This document shows positions 44,942-56,900 of a stretch of DNA of 64,000 nt, piece after piece (the first letter of the stretch is position 1; every line of letters starts with the position of its first letter). The stretch covers positions 43,302,890 to 43,366,889 of the forward strand of contig JAOANR010000001.1 in NCBI GenBank assembly GCA_030278955.1, in the 5' to 3' direction. Made by a program: the position numbers and the translations under genes. The DNA comes from Hygrophila difformis. Lineage: Eukaryota > Streptophyta > Magnoliopsida > Lamiales > Acanthaceae. The notes under the pieces were generated by a model. The model did not search any database and was not told the DNA's origin. It saw nothing but the letters and a program-made list of their open reading frames with translations.

Positions 44942-47900
44942 TTATGTCCCCATAACTGTGTCGGGGTCGGTTTGGAATAAGGTCGGGTAGCGTTCTCTCA
45001 TGTCTGATTCTACCTCCCACGTTGCCGTCTCACTCTCGTGATTCGACCAAAGAACTTTGACCATTTTGACGGTCTTGTTTCTCGTAACTCGTTCCTTAAC
45101 GTCTAAAATTCGCACTGGAACTTCCTCGTAAGTTAAATCTTCGTCGAGTTCGATTATCTCTGGTTGAAGTACATGTGTCGGGTCCGGCACGTACTTCTTT
45201 AGTTGTGAAACATGGAAGACATTATGGACTCGATCTAATTGTGGCGGTAAAGCCAGTCGGTAGGCTAGAGTTCCGACTCGTTCTAGAATTTCGTAAGGTC
45301 CTATGTATCGAGGACTCAACTTTCCTCTTTTGCCAAAGCGCATCACCCCCTTCATGGGTGATATCTTTAGCATGACCCTATCTCCTACTTGAAATTCTAG
45401 GTCTCGTCGTCTCACGTCGGCATAACTCTTTTGACGATCCTGTGCGGCTTTCATCTTTCCTTGAATCACCTTGATTTGTTGAGCCATGTCTTCGATAAGT
45501 TGTGGTCCCACCACCACGGACTTATCGTTTTCTTCCCAGCTCAACGGACTTCGGCACTTTCGTCCGTACAACGCCTCGAACGGTGCCATGCCAATGCTAG
45601 CATGGTAGCTATTATTATACGAGAACTCAATTAAGGGTAAATGGGATTCCCAATTTCCCTTAAATTCCAACACGCATGCTCTCAGCATGTCTTCTAGTGT
45701 TTGGATTGTCCTCTCGATTTGTCCATCCGTCATCGGGTGGAATGCGGTGCTCATTTTGATTTGAGTACCGAGAGCTTTTTGTAGCTCCGTCCAAAAATGA
45801 GAGACAAATCTACTGTCTCTATCGGAAATGATATCATGTGGTACTCCATGTCGGCGTACCACATTATCAACGTAGGCTCGGGCCAGTTGGTCCATAGTCC
45901 ACGTGTCTTTCATTGGGATAAATAAGGCCGTCTTCGTTAGCCTATCCACAATCACCCAAATTTTGTTCATGCCTTTAGGTGATCGTGGTAATCCCGAGAC
46001 AAAGTCCATCGAGATACTATCCCATTTCCAACTTGGGATTTCTAGCGGTTGCATCAATCCTAGGGGTTTATGTCGCACTGCCTTAACCCTTTGGCAGGTG
46101 AGACATTTCGCTACGAAGCTTGCCACTTCCTTCTTCATTCCCGGCCACCAATAGATCTTCTTCAGATCTTTGTATAGCTTGTCGCCACCGGGATGTACGG
46201 AATATGGCGTGTTGTGCCCTTCCTCCATCAACCTTTGCTTCAGTTCGGCATACTTCTGAGGCACACACCATCTCCCTTTAAAACGGATGCTTCCATCCTC
46301 GTGGATAGCAAATCCGATTGCCTTTTCTTCGGCAATGTACCCCTTTATCTTCTCCAATTTCGCGTCGCCCGGTTGAGCGAGTCGAATCTCGTCCAATATC
46401 GGGGTTTCTACGATCATTGCGTTGATCGTTTCACTCAAAGTGCCCGGGTGCACAAGTTCTAAATCCAATCTTGCTAAGTCCATGTACAATGCCGGCGGAA
46501 TTACCAACGAGTTTGTCACGTGTTGGGTTTTCCGGCTTAAGGCATCGGCTACCACGTTCGCCTTCCCTTCGTGGTAAGCTATCTCTAAATCGTAGTCTTT
46601 GATGAGTTCCAACCACCTTCGTTGTCTCAGATTCAACTCTTTCTGAGTGAATATATACTTTAAACTCTTGTGGTCGGTGAACATTCGACACTTTCGCCCA
46701 TAAAGATAATGTCTCCATATCTTTAGAGCGAAAACGACCGCTGCCAACTCCAGGTCGTGTGTCGGGTAATTCTCTTCATGAGGTTTAAGTTGGCGTGATG
46801 CATACGCTACGACTCTCGAGTCTTGCATCAAAACGCAACCTAGACCCTCCTTCGAAGCATCGCTATACACTTCGAAGTCACCATTCTCTGATGGTAGTGT
46901 TAATACGGGTGTGGTTGTGAGTCGTTTCTTCAATTCTTGAAACGCAGTCTCACATGCTTCGGTCCACTCGTATTTTGCTCCTTTCTTCAGTAGCTGGGTC
47001 AAGGGACGGGCGATTCTCGAGAAATCCTTCACGAATCGCCTATAATACCCAGCTAATCCAAGGAAACTCCTAATTTCCGTTGGACTCGTTGGTGCTGCCC
47101 ATTCAGTTACGGCAGACACTTTCGCCGGATCCACTAATACTCCATCAGCGGATACTATGTGTCCGAGAAATGCTACTTCCTTTAACCAGAAGTCACATTT
47201 TGACAACTTGCCGTATAATTGATTCTTTCGCAAGATCCCTAACACTTGGTGTAAGTGTTGGGCATGCTCCTCCTCGCTCTTCGAGTAGACCAGAATAACG
47301 TCGATAAACACTACGACGCACTGATCTAACAATTCTCGGAACACGTTGTTCAAGAGATTCATGAACATGGCCGGAGCATTTGTTAATCCGAATGATAACA
47401 CAGTGAACTCGTAATGACCATAACGTGTTCGAAACGCCGTCTTCGGGATGTCCTTCTCCGCGATCCTCAACTGGTGATACCCAGATCGCAAATCGATCTT
47501 CGAGAATACTGAAGCTCCCTTCAGTTGATCAAATAGATCCTCAATTCTCGGCAGGGGGTATTTATTCTTGATGGTTACTTGGTTCAATCCCCGGTAATCT
47601 ATGCAAAGACGTAGTCCTCCGTCTTTCTTCTTTACAAATAAGACCGGTGCTCCCCACGGGGACGTACTCGGTCTTATGTAACCTTTCCCTAACAGCTCCT
47701 CGAGTTGTTCCTTTAACTCCTTCATTTCCAGTGGTGCCATCCGGTACGGAGCTTTCGAGACAGGCTCTGTTCCCGGAATGAGATCTATCGTGAATTCAAG
47801 ATCCCTCTCAGGTGGCATGCCCGGGACGTCTTCGGGGAACACGTCCGGGTATTCTCTTACCACTGGGATGCTGTCAACCTTGCTCTCTTCCGCCTCAAGG

Positions 47901-48766
47901 TTGTTCACATAGCACGCATATAGCGCATACCCCTTACGCATCAAGTTACTTAGTTTTAGTGCGCTAACGATTTTGTTACTCTTCTTAGGGGGCTGAGAGT
48001 AAAAGATTACTCTCTTTCCCCTACTTTTTGACAAGGTGATCTTTTGCTTCTGGCATTCGATCACCGCCTTATACTGGGATAACCAATCCATCCCCAGTAT
48101 AATGTCAAAGTCTCTTAAGTTAAATTCTACTAAGTTCGCGAAGAATTCTACGTTCTTTATCACTATAGGAATTCCGTTATATCGTTTAGAGCAAGATACT
48201 ACTTCTCCTGAAGGCAGTTGAATTCCTAAGCTAATTCTCTCGCACTTAGGTAGATCTAACTCAGGCACTACTCTTGATGCTATAATTGAGAAACTAGCTC
48301 CCGAATCAAATAAAACTCTAATGGGCGTATTCAAAACAAAGAATGTACCTGCCATCACTTCTCCTTGCGCAGGCACGTCCGCTTGATTTACCACGTTAAG
48401 CCTCCCCATGGGGCGTCCCTGATTGCCCTGCTGATTCGCATTCGGCTGCTGGTTTTGCTGTTGGTTTTGATTTTGAGGGGGCGGAGGTCGTTGGTTCTGG
48501 TTCTGATTCTGCGGCCTATTTTGAGGGGGTCTATACCCTTGGTTATTCCCATTCCGCCCGTTTTGATTCTGAGGTTGTTCATGTCCCGCGACCAGATCGT
48601 CCCTTTTCGTTATGTTCTCGACCCTGGTTCGGCATTCCCGTCGAATGTGGCCCATTCGACCACATCGGAAGCAAGCTCCCTGTTGCGGGCATCCCCTCGC
48701 CAGATGGGGGTCGTCCGCATCTTGGGCAGGGTGGTACCGGATCTTCTTGATTAAACCTCCTCCCAT
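44942..48766 (-). CDS. Tekay B pol: protease, RT, RNase H, integrase, chromodomain
   Basis: An open frame of 1274 codons. In order: zinc knuckle [14 protein letters not shown] (residues 32-45), Gln/Asn-rich linker, protease VLFDSGAS (about 155), RT ([13 protein letters not shown] onwards) with catalytic box FIDV at residues 487-490, RNase H ([14 protein letters not shown]), integrase with CLTCQR zinc site and DFVSGL, DRDSRF and DGQ motifs, and a C-terminal chromodomain ([16 protein letters not shown]) that targets related elements to heterochromatin. The second catalytic Asp of RT is Val (codon at 47297-47299); Tekay A has Asp there. The true start was upstream in gag: the ATG at 48766 is only where this frame opens after a frameshift. 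Confidence 0.93.
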   Translation of the reverse strand: MGGGLIKKIRYHPAQDADDPHLARGCPQQGACFRCGRMGHIRRECRTRVENITKRDDLVAGHEQPQNQNGRNGNNQGYRPPQNRPQNQNQNQRPPPPQNQNQQQNQQPNANQQGNQGRPMGRLNVVNQADVPAQGEVMAGTFFVLNTPIRVLFDSGASFSIIASRVVPELDLPKCERISLGIQLPSGEVVSCSKRYNGIPIVIKNVEFFANLVEFNLRDFDIILGMDWLSQYKAVIECQKQKITLSKSRGKRVIFYSQPPKKSNKIVSALKLSNLMRKGYALYACYVNNLEAEESKVDSIPVVREYPDVFPEDVPGMPPERDLEFTIDLIPGTEPVSKAPYRMAPLEMKELKEQLEELLGKGYIRPSTSPWGAPVLFVKKKDGGLRLCIDYRGLNQVTIKNKYPLPRIEDLFDQLKGASVFSKIDLRSGYHQLRIAEKDIPKTAFRTRYGHYEFTVLSFGLTNAPAMFMNLLNNVFRELLDQCVVVFIDVILVYSKSEEEHAQHLHQVLGILRKNQLYGKLSKCDFWLKEVAFLGHIVSADGVLVDPAKVSAVTEWAAPTSPTEIRSFLGLAGYYRRFVKDFSRIARPLTQLLKKGAKYEWTEACETAFQELKKRLTTTPVLTLPSENGDFEVYSDASKEGLGCVLMQDSRVVAYASRQLKPHEENYPTHDLELAAVVFALKIWRHYLYGRKCRMFTDHKSLKYIFTQKELNLRQRRWLELIKDYDLEIAYHEGKANVVADALSRKTQHVTNSLVIPPALYMDLARLDLELVHPGTLSETINAMIVETPILDEIRLAQPGDAKLEKIKGYIAEEKAIGFAIHEDGSIRFKGRWCVPQKYAELKQRLMEEGHNTPYSVHPGGDKLYKDLKKIYWWPGMKKEVASFVAKCLTCQRVKAVRHKPLGLMQPLEIPSWKWDSISMDFVSGLPRSPKGMNKIWVIVDRLTKTALFIPMKDTWTMDQLARAYVDNVVRRHGVPHDIISDRDSRFVSHFWTELQKALGTQIKMSTAFHPMTDGQIERTIQTLEDMLRACVLEFKGNWESHLPLIEFSYNNSYHASIGMAPFEALYGRKCRSPLSWEENDKSVVVGPQLIEDMAQQIKVIQGKMKAAQDRQKSYADVRRRDLEFQVGDRVMLKISPMKGVMRFGKRGKLSPRYIGPYEILERVGTLAYRLALPPQLDRVHNVFHVSQLKKYVPDPTHVLQPEIIELDEDLTYEEVPVRILDVKERVTRNKTVKMVKVLWSNHESETATWEVESDMRERYPTLFQTDPDTVMGT

Positions 48767-49667
48767 TGTTGTTTTGTTGGGGTCTATTCGGCCCTCTCCG
48801 CTGTTCGTTTCTTCCAGTGTTGTTCTCGCTTCTCGAGTCCCGATTCCTCTTGTCTTGGGGACCCCTGCTGGACTCCCCAGTCACCCTTCTCTTCAGTTGC
48901 TGCACACGCGCTACTGCCACCGCGCGGTCATACACAGCTTGCAAGTCGGGGTAGTGTACCCCCGCGATCACCTCGCGAACAGACAGGTTCAGTCCCATCT
49001 CGAACTTCTGTGCTTTCTCCGCATCAGTGGGCACCAGTCTTGGTGCGAATCTCACCAGCTCCTTGAAGCGAGTATAATACTCCTGTACGGTATGGCCTCC
49101 TTGCTTCAGTGACAGGAATTCTTCGTACATCGCCGACTTGGTACTCAGGGGATAGAATCGGTCCCTGAGCAGTTCCATCATCTCTGCCCATGAGTAGGGC
49201 TCGTCATCCTCCGTCAATTTGGCTTGTGTAGCCTGCCACCAGTCATCAGCTTCGCCGCCCAAGTAGTATGAGGCGACGTGCACTCTCTCTCCTTCCGGAC
49301 ACTTGACTACTCCCAGCAGCTTGTCGAAGGTCCGGATCCACTCTTCCAGTTTGGCTGGATCCTCCTCACCAGCATAGTGGGGCGGCTGGTAAGGGTTCAC
49401 CATCGCCAAGTAGTTAGGGCGAGCTTGGGGCGGAGGTACCGCCGCAGCTTGGCCCTGGTTGACTTGCGCGTTTCCTAGCGCAATCAACACCTCTTCTATC
49501 GTCCGAAGACGATCGCCCACATTGTTCGGTGCGGGGGCGTCCTGCGCACCTTGGGGTTGTTCCCCAGGTTGTTGCTCCTCAGGTTGATTCGGTTCCGTAA
49601 CGTTTGGTGGTGTCTCAGTAGGAGTTTGGGGGATAGGTTGGGCTCTCGCTCTTCCTCTGGGTGCCAT
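48579..49667 (-). CDS. Tekay B Gag, frameshifted at the zinc-knuckle region
   Basis: Starts [13 protein letters not shown], then a Pro/Gln/Glu-rich N-terminus, then the capsid domain ([25 protein letters not shown] in two parts; [34 protein letters not shown]). The frame leaves the Gag-Pol frame at a run of five G at 48706-48710, inside the CPRCGRP knuckle, and ends at 48579 after about 40 aberrant residues. In Tekay elements gag and pol normally share one frame, so this is a mutation that separates them. It overlaps the pol frame by 188 nt. Confidence 0.9.
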   Translation of the reverse strand: MAPRGRARAQPIPQTPTETPPNVTEPNQPEEQQPGEQPQGAQDAPAPNNVGDRLRTIEEVLIALGNAQVNQGQAAAVPPPQARPNYLAMVNPYQPPHYAGEEDPAKLEEWIRTFDKLLGVVKCPEGERVHVASYYLGGEADDWWQATQAKLTEDDEPYSWAEMMELLRDRFYPLSTKSAMYEEFLSLKQGGHTVQEYYTRFKELVRFAPRLVPTDAEKAQKFEMGLNLSVREVIAGVHYPDLQAVYDRAVAVARVQQLKRRVTGESSRGPQDKRNRDSRSENNTGRNEQRRGPNRPQQNNNGRRFNQEDPVPPCPRCGRPPSGEGMPATGSLLPMWSNGPHSTGMPNQGREHNEKGRSGRGT

Positions 49668-49787
49668 TCTGTTACAAACGGTGTAGATTAGGGTGTATTA
49701 GTGTTTTGTTTAAGCACGGTAATTTTTTTAATATGTTCATATCCTTGCACATAAAACTCGATTACGCTAATAATTTAAATTAAGTTT

Positions 49788-49890
49788 TTAAGTTTTTTTT
49801 TTTTTTTTTTTTTGGTCCTGGTCGGACATTCTGTCCAGATTTTTTTTTATTGCTCGGACAGTCTGTCCAGTTTTTTTTTTTTTTTTTCGA
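49788..49890. repeat. Poly(T)-flanked CGGACA...TGTCC inverted repeats in the Tekay B leader
   Basis: Long T-runs at about 49792-49814, 49839-49849 and 49872-49887 alternate with CGGACATTCTGTCC and CGGACAGTCTGTCC. The second is a near-perfect palindrome. It lies between gag and the coiled-coil ORF. Confidence 0.8.
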
Positions 49891-50020
49891 ATTTAAGTAT
49901 ATAATTAAATAAATCTTGTATTTTATTTCCTCAAAAGAAAATTTTTAGTACAAGTGATAGGATATACCAAAAATAGTAATGTTTTCTTAGCAAAATTAGT
50001 AACTACTACTAATAGAATCT

Positions 50021-50377
50021 CTAACGGCTCAAAACGTCCTTGTCGCTGGGTACGTCAATCGGATTGGGTGTTCCAACCGGCTCAGGACTCGGGCTCGGAG
50101 GGAATACATCAGCCTCTAGGCACAGCAGTTCCCATCCCATGTGCCCTATCTGCAGCCTCAGCTCATCATCCTTGTTTTGACGCGCGACCACCTGGGCTTG
50201 GAGTTCGGCGACTTGAGCCTTAAGTTGGGTTATTTCGTGGTGGTCAGCTTCCCTAAGACCTCCTAGATGGGCTACTTGACCCTCTAGTTGTCCTACTCGG
50301 GTCTTGAGATGCTGTTCGGACTCTAGGTACGCATTCATAATTTTGATCATCAAGCTCATCATCTCTTGACTAGCCAT
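50021..50377 (-). CDS. Accessory coiled-coil ORF between primer site and gag of Tekay B
   Basis: A complete 118-codon frame on the element's coding strand, beginning MASQEMMSLMIKIMNAYLES and ending in a Pro/Asp-rich tail. Residues about 20-70 show repeated heptads (LKTRVGQLEGQVAHLGGL, then ITQLKAQVAELQAQVV), a strong coiled-coil pattern. It starts about 370 nt after the primer site and ends 354 nt before gag. Tekay elements are not normally described with an extra ORF here. I do not recognise a family. Codon content looks genuine rather than random: long Ala/Leu/Gln heptads without stops. Confidence 0.65.
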   Translation of the reverse strand: MASQEMMSLMIKIMNAYLESEQHLKTRVGQLEGQVAHLGGLREADHHEITQLKAQVAELQAQVVARQNKDDELRLQIGHMGWELLCLEADVFPPSPSPEPVGTPNPIDVPSDKDVLSR

Positions 50378-50749
50378 CTAGCGCAAGCAAAGATCTAAGT
50401 TAATTTCGCCAAGATTCCAAGTTAAATTCGCCAAGATTCTATGTTCTCTAAACAAGGGAAATGCAATATGCACATGCAAATGATGATTCCCCTCAAAGAT
50501 AATTTAATACACTGAGTACATATATATATATTTTTTCCATGGGTTTTAAAAATAAAATTTCATGCCATGGAAATAATTCTTGTAAAAATTTAAAATAATA
50601 GTCAAAATGCTAGTGTGCACTTAATACTAATAATAGTGATAATTTAAAAATAATAATAGTTTTTTTTAAAAGAAATAATAGTTTTGGTTTAAAAATAATA
50701 ATAGTAGTTTAAAAATAATAATAGTTTAAAATAATTTAAAAATAGTCGG

Positions 50750-50761
50750 GCTCTGATACCA
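50750..50761 (-). promoter_or_regulatory. Tekay B primer binding site (tRNA-Met)
   Basis: The minus strand reads TGGTATCAGAGC three bases after the 5' LTR end at 50765. This is the standard chromovirus initiator-tRNA site. Confidence 0.95.
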
Positions 50762-50764
50762 ACT

Positions 50765-53363
50765 TGTAACACCCCGGTTTTTGGTCACCCAGGTCGGGGT
50801 GTCACCGCCACACCTCCCTAGTAAGACACGGTTTCTCCGGCTTACTAAAGAGATGCAAGGCTAGTGGTTTCAGTATTTAAAACATTTAAAGCATTCAAAA
50901 CAGCCCACATAATATAGTTCGAAAATAATAATATCATAGCGCAGCGGAAATAATATTTAAGTATAGTATTGCAGCGGAAAATATAAATAGGGCCGACATG
51001 GCCAAAACACGGGTTAAACAGGCCCGTTTATTCTAACGTCTAATGCAGAAATAAAATCAAATGTCCAGTATCAAAATATCAAAAGCAAAATATTCCCAAA
51101 ATCCCATGCACGAAGTGATCATGCTCATTCTACATACTCTGTAAGAAAAAGGAATAAAAACGGGTTTATCAGCACACTTGCTGAGTAAGTTAACACATGC
51201 ATGATCTTGGGGTTTTAAAGCCATTAATTTAATACTTTATCAAAACATGATAATAACATAATATCCAATTAAATCCAAGTAACTATAATTTATTCCAGGC
51301 TCTATTTCACAACACATTTCACATAATTTAGAACAATAGCCATAATTTAAATAAAGCATTTAAATAATTTAATTGGACAACCTAATTTAATCTAATCAAT
51401 CCAATTTTAACATCCCCATTACATTCCCGATTTGGTATTTTAAGTTTCACGATAGCATCGCGATGTCAACAAGTTTAGCCGGTAGCCCGGCGGCCGCAGC
51501 CGTATCAGCCATACCCAGTACCACTCCGGAGCCTCGGGAAACCCATGTGGATATTCTCGAGAGTGTAGGCTCTATATCTCGCCGTTTTGGCAATATCATA
51601 TTTCAAGTTTAGCGCGCGGAGTCACCATCGTCCATTACGGCACGAAGTGAATCGTTAGGGGGCACTCTGCAGAGCACTCACCCCTAATTTTAATTTATCA
51701 AGTTTGTAAGGAGATTTTACTTTCAAAATCTGATTTCAATTTTAATTAATTTAAAAACAATATCTCAATTTGTCTCAACACTAAAGGTTAATCTCACGTT
51801 TCAACAAGATTTCAAGATTTCAAGATTTGATTTCCGATAAATCACAGTTTATTCCAAAATTCGTCAAAAATCAGGTTTAACTCCAAAAATTTCGAAATTT
51901 CACGACTGACTCAGAAACGTCGAGATCTACAACTTTTGTGTTTTAACTTTTTCAATCCGAGACACCGAAACAGGTCAAAAACATAGATTTTTACAGAAGC
52001 TTAAATCTGTTCGGATTTCACAGACCACAGTTTAGAGATTTCGAATTCTACCATGGCAACTCAACTCCAAATGTGATGAAATTTTACAGAGACCATCTTA
52101 AGACGTTTATCTACAACTTTCGTGTTCGGCAAAAGATCTAATTCAGTCTAAAAACATGTTCAAAAACGCGATCAAGATCTAACCTAAATTCTGTCAAGAA
52201 ATTCAAGATCTAAGTTTTAACAGTTCGGTTTTCGATGGATTTCACATATCAAAACATTCTTAAAAATTCTGAAAATTTTACAGTATCTAGATCTACGCCT
52301 TAGGAACGTTTTTCGTCTTTTAAGTTTTTCTGTTTGAAGTCGTTTTAAGGTTCGGAAAAATTCATCGAGACTGTTGCGCCGGTAGGGTTTTCCATGTTGA
52401 CAGATTTTATGTTCTTGATTAATTTAAACTAGTTCAACATGTTTTAATCACCCAAACCCATGTAAGTATTAACTTACAGATTTTCGGATGTCGGGGGATG
52501 TCTATTTCGTAGGCGTGGCTTCCAGTTCACCTCCTCTCCTCTCCGTTCGCCGGTTTCTACGTCCTAGATTCGATTCGTAGTGTAGAAAGGAAAAGACGGG
52601 GGTTAGGATTCGTTTTCGAATCATGTATTGAAAAAAGATTAGTTCGGGGCTTACCAACGTTGGAGATCTGTCGACTTTCGTCCAAAAGGTGCTGCCTTGG
52701 TGCCTTCTTGGTGCCTTCGTGGCCTCCGGGATTTCGCTTTTGTGTGTGGTATCGTAGGGTTTTTGAAAAAGTGTTTTCGGGTCTCCGAAGGAGTTTATTT
52801 ATAGAGGTCTGAGTCCTAGGGCGTCCAAAGACCAAGTCTAAGGTCTTGAGCCGCAAGACGTCCAACCGAAGTCGGAAAATCCGCGTTCGGGCGAGAGATT
52901 CACGCAACGGGCAAATCTGGGAGCTGGCGCGGGGTTGGCGCGCCATTTGCCCCTTTAGCGCGCGGCCAGCGCGCCAGACTCGCCTGGACTTCGGTCCGGG
53001 CGGGTCGTGCGATCCGTCGTGCGTTTCCTCCTCTCTTTCGGGTTTCTATCCCCCTATGTTCCCGGATTCCGATTTCCGGACTCTCCTTGGGTTCCTATTT
53101 CGTGTCGTCATTTCTTTCGGATCTAATTTCACATTTTGGCTCGAATTCTCGAGTTTATTGATGTCGGGTTTCCGTGTACGACTATGTTTAATTTCCCTTG
53201 TTTAATTTAATTAATTCCATTTCTCATTTCGTCTATATTTAATTATTTCATTTTAATATATTTACTTATTCATTTATTTATTTCTTTATTGTATTTATTT
53301 ATTTATGTATTTATTGTATTTATTTATTTATTTATTTATGTTATAAAATTCACGGGTATTACA
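50765..53363 (-). repeat. Tekay B 5' LTR
   Basis: 2599-bp twin of 42109-44707. It promotes the element on the minus strand. Confidence 0.96.
52796..52803 (-). promoter_or_regulatory. Tekay B 5' LTR TATA box
   Basis: Minus-strand CTCTATAAATAAACTCC. The equivalent in the 3' LTR is TATAGATA. Tekay A also has TATAAATA near 33573. Confidence 0.6.
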
Positions 53364-53788
53364 ATATATCCTTAATCCCAAATCCATCCTCATAAATTGG
53401 TTTCATGAAATAAAACCTAAACCAGGATTATGACTTTTTCGGAAAATACTCATGAAGTGGGAATCTGCCAAAAAGTTTCATGGCGCCGAATCTCATGGCA
53501 TGAAATGATGAGAAGCATCATGGCACATATGCCGGGGACCCTCAGTGTGACAGGCTGAAGGTCAATCTATCCCGGTTGCACCATGAGATTTGTCAAAAGT
53601 TTCATGAACAAGAGAGGACCACAACGCCATTCGAAATTAAAGCTCCACACATGAGTAATAAAAATCTGGATATATCCTTAAACCCCTTTTTCCGCAAATC
53701 ATAACTCTTTTCATTTAATAAATGCAATCCTGGGATTTTTTCTTAAAAATACTCGTGGTAGGAAATTGTCAAAAGTTTCATGGCGCTG
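53364..53788 (+). repeat. Duplicated LTR-end/primer-site segment of the Athila-type element
   Basis: Two diverged copies of about 120 bp, 53364-53488 and 53670-53788. Each runs from ATATATCCTTAA through AATACTC to AAAAGTTTCATGGCGC. Only the second continues into the full primer-site sequence GCTGTTGCCGGGGA. Confidence 0.7.
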
Positions 53789-53798
53789 TTGCCGGGGA
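53781..53798 (+). promoter_or_regulatory. Athila-type primer binding site
   Basis: TGGCGCTGTTGCCGGGGA is one base from the TGGCGCCGTTGCCGGGGA sequence that follows the 5' LTR of Athila/Tat-type elements. Confidence 0.8.
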
Positions 53799-53940
53799 GG
53801 ATGCAGCGCCGTTTTATTAAGAGAATTACATTCCTCATTGCTCCTAGTTAGCTTATACATATAAATATATATATTTACCTTCAAACAAATTCTAACCTGG
53901 GGATTGTACAGGTACTGTCATTATTTGAAGTTGTTGTTCT

Positions 53941-56900
53941 ATGGAAAGGAGGAAGCAGACGCCAGCCGAAATCCCGTTCAACTCAGAAATCGAGAAGACA
54001 GCTCGACGTCTTAGGGCGGAGACTAAACGAAGAAGGGAACGGGAACGACAGGCACTACTTTCACCAAGCACCAGTAGCGACTTATCTGATATGGCAAACC
54101 CGGACATCCCACCAATCATTCAACCCAACCCTCCACTTCACAACATTGAGGAAGACCCCGAAGATGCTGATAACGATGATTTGGATGATCCCCTTCCCCA
54201 GATCATACAGGGAGGCGGGAACCCACCAAACATGGAACAACAGCACTTCGAGGCACCCCCTCCCAATCCCAACCATCAAAACCCACCAAACAACCAAAAT
54301 CACCCAAACCAGCAAAACTTCCAAAACCAGCAGAATCAGCAGTACCAAAACCCTCATCAGAATCCCCCAAATCCGAATGACTTTAATGATCCGAGGAACT
54401 ATTTCATGCCTCAGAACTATTACCCACAGCAATATCAAGGAGGGGCTGAGAACAACCAACAAGCAGCAGCCACTGATTACATGCAGCCAATCTTAGAGCC
54501 ATATTTGAACATCCCTGGACAAGCGCCATTTTTGGCCAGGAATTTTGAACTAAAGCCGGCTCTCATCAATCTAGTCCAGAGCCACCAATTTGCTGGAGCA
54601 AGTCATGAAGACCCCCATGATCACCTGCCGACCTTCTTAGAATTGTGTGACACAATCAAGAATCAGAATGTATCTGCAAACACTATTCGATTAAGGCTGT
54701 TCCCTTTCTCTCTGACCAGCGGAGCACGAACATGGTATAAATCACTGCCCGTAAATCAGAAGTCCACATGGGAGGATGTGATCAGGAATTTCTTAGCGAA
54801 ATACTTCCCGGAGTCCAAGGTGGATGAATGCCACTCCAAAATTGCGGAGTTCAAAATGAAGCCAGACGAATCCCTGTATGACGTAAAGGAACGATTCTTC
54901 AACTTACTCCGGAAATGCCCCCAACATGGTTTCCATGATTGGGAGAGATTGAGAAAGTTTTACAGTGGTCTGACCCCAGCGTGGAAATCCATGCTCGATG
55001 CTGCCGGCGGTCAACATTTGCTCTACATTCCAATGGATCAAGCCTGGGCAAAGATTGAAGCAATGAGTGTAAACAGATCTGTTATTACTGATGATGTTAA
55101 TCCCCCTCCCCCTCGTGGTTTATGTGCTGTAGGTGCAGTAGAAAAGTCAGATATTGAAAAGCTTCAAGAGCAAGTGGCAGCGTTGTCCGTTAATCAAGGA
55201 GTTGGAAGCTCTACTCAAGGACAGCAAGCAGATGTAATTTGCGGACTGTGCCAAGGTGCTCACGCAACAGATACATGCGAGCAGATCGCACCTGAAAGTT
55301 GTAACTATGAAGGAGCTTTCCCAAACAGACACCCAAACCTTTCCTACTCAAACAACAATGCCCTGAATTCCCACCTATTGAACAGACCATAACAGCAGCA
55401 ATTCAATCCTCAACAGAATCAAGGATTCGTTCAGAACAGGGGCCAACATTTCCAGAACCCAAACTTCCAACCCCAGATCCAGCAGAGGCCCCCTCAAAAT
55501 TTCCAACAGCCTAACCAGAACTTCCAAAATTTCCAGGCCCAGAACTTCCAGCCTCAGTTCATTCCGAACCAAGGTCAATGGAATCAAAACCAAAATCAGA
55601 ATCAAAACCAAAAGCCTCCTTCAAGGCTTGAGAATTTGATGACTGACTTTATCACTAGCCAGAAGGAGATCAACACTCAGTTGCAGGCCTCTATCAGAAA
55701 TGTGGAGACCCAAGTTACACAGATGGCTAATGAAATGCAGAAAAGGGACAAAGGAACATTGCCAAGCACTGCGGAAAAGAACCCGCAGTGCAAAGCATTA
55801 ACTTTGAAATCTGGGAAGGTGTTAGCTGGACCAAGAGGAGCGAATATTGGAATAGACTATGAGGAAGATGATGCTGTTGACAACGCTGATGAGCAAGGAA
55901 CAGATAATCAGAAGGAGGCCGAACAGCAGACTGACGCTGCACAAGGAACGGCTGACATAGAAAATGGTAACGGTGAAGGTACAACTCCTACTCCATTACC
56001 ACCAAAACATGATAACAACAAAAAGTTCATGCCTAGGGTTCCTTATCCGGCCCGGCTTAAAAATAAACAACAAGATCTGAAGTTTGAAAAATTTCTGAAA
56101 AGACTGCGGGAAGTTGAGATTACCATACCTTTGATTGAAATGATCTCTTAAATGCCAGTCTATGCTAAGTTCTTAAAAGAACTGATTTCAGGAAAGAGAC
56201 ATGTTGAGCAAGACGAATTGGTGGTACTCAACAGCACCTGCAGTGCTATCATTCAAAAGAAGCTTCCGGAAAAGAAAGATGACCCAGGATGCTATACATT
56301 ACCAATTCGGATTGGCCAGATCAGCGCCGGAAAAGGACTGTGTGACCTCGGCTCCAGCATCAACGTTATGCCATTAGCCATGGTTAAACGTCTCAAGCTC
56401 GGAGTGGTGGAACCAGTCAAAATGAGGCTTCAGCTGGCAGATAGATCTATCACCAAGCCGATCAGAATCCTGAAAGATGTGATAATCAAAGCGGGAAGTA
56501 CACCGTTTCCAGTGGACTTCATCATCCTAGACATCGAGGAAGATCCTGATATGCCTCTCATCTTAGGAAGGCCGTTCTTGGCCACAGGCGGTGCTCTGAT
56601 CGATGCCAAGTCCGGAAGGGTAACACTCCGCGTTGACGGAGATGAGGTCATTTTCGACATGGAGCAATTGCAGAAATTTCCGAATGACAGTTCTTGTTTT
56701 TCATTTGAAAATGTAATAGTTAGGGAAGAGCCAGACTCTGGAAACAATGATGAAATGATGCTGCATGAATCATCAAAGCAGGTACTGATGCCTGCTGGTG
56801 CTGAGCCAAAGGAACAATGCAGTGCCGTCCAATTCGCCGACCCTGAGACTGGTGATTTGGAGGAATTTGATGGTGCCGATTTCCACGAAGAAGCCACCGA

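Larger units (their letters stand above)
42109..53363 (-). mobile_element. Tekay chromovirus B, full length and young
   Basis: Two LTRs of identical length (2599 bp), target duplication ATATA (42104-42108 and 53364-53368), a Met-tRNA primer site, a polypurine tract and all coding domains on the minus strand. It lies inside the Athila-type LTR region. The LTRs differ at only a handful of sites by eye. It is nonetheless defective: a gag/pol frameshift at a five-G run and a mutated RT active site. Confidence 0.96.
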
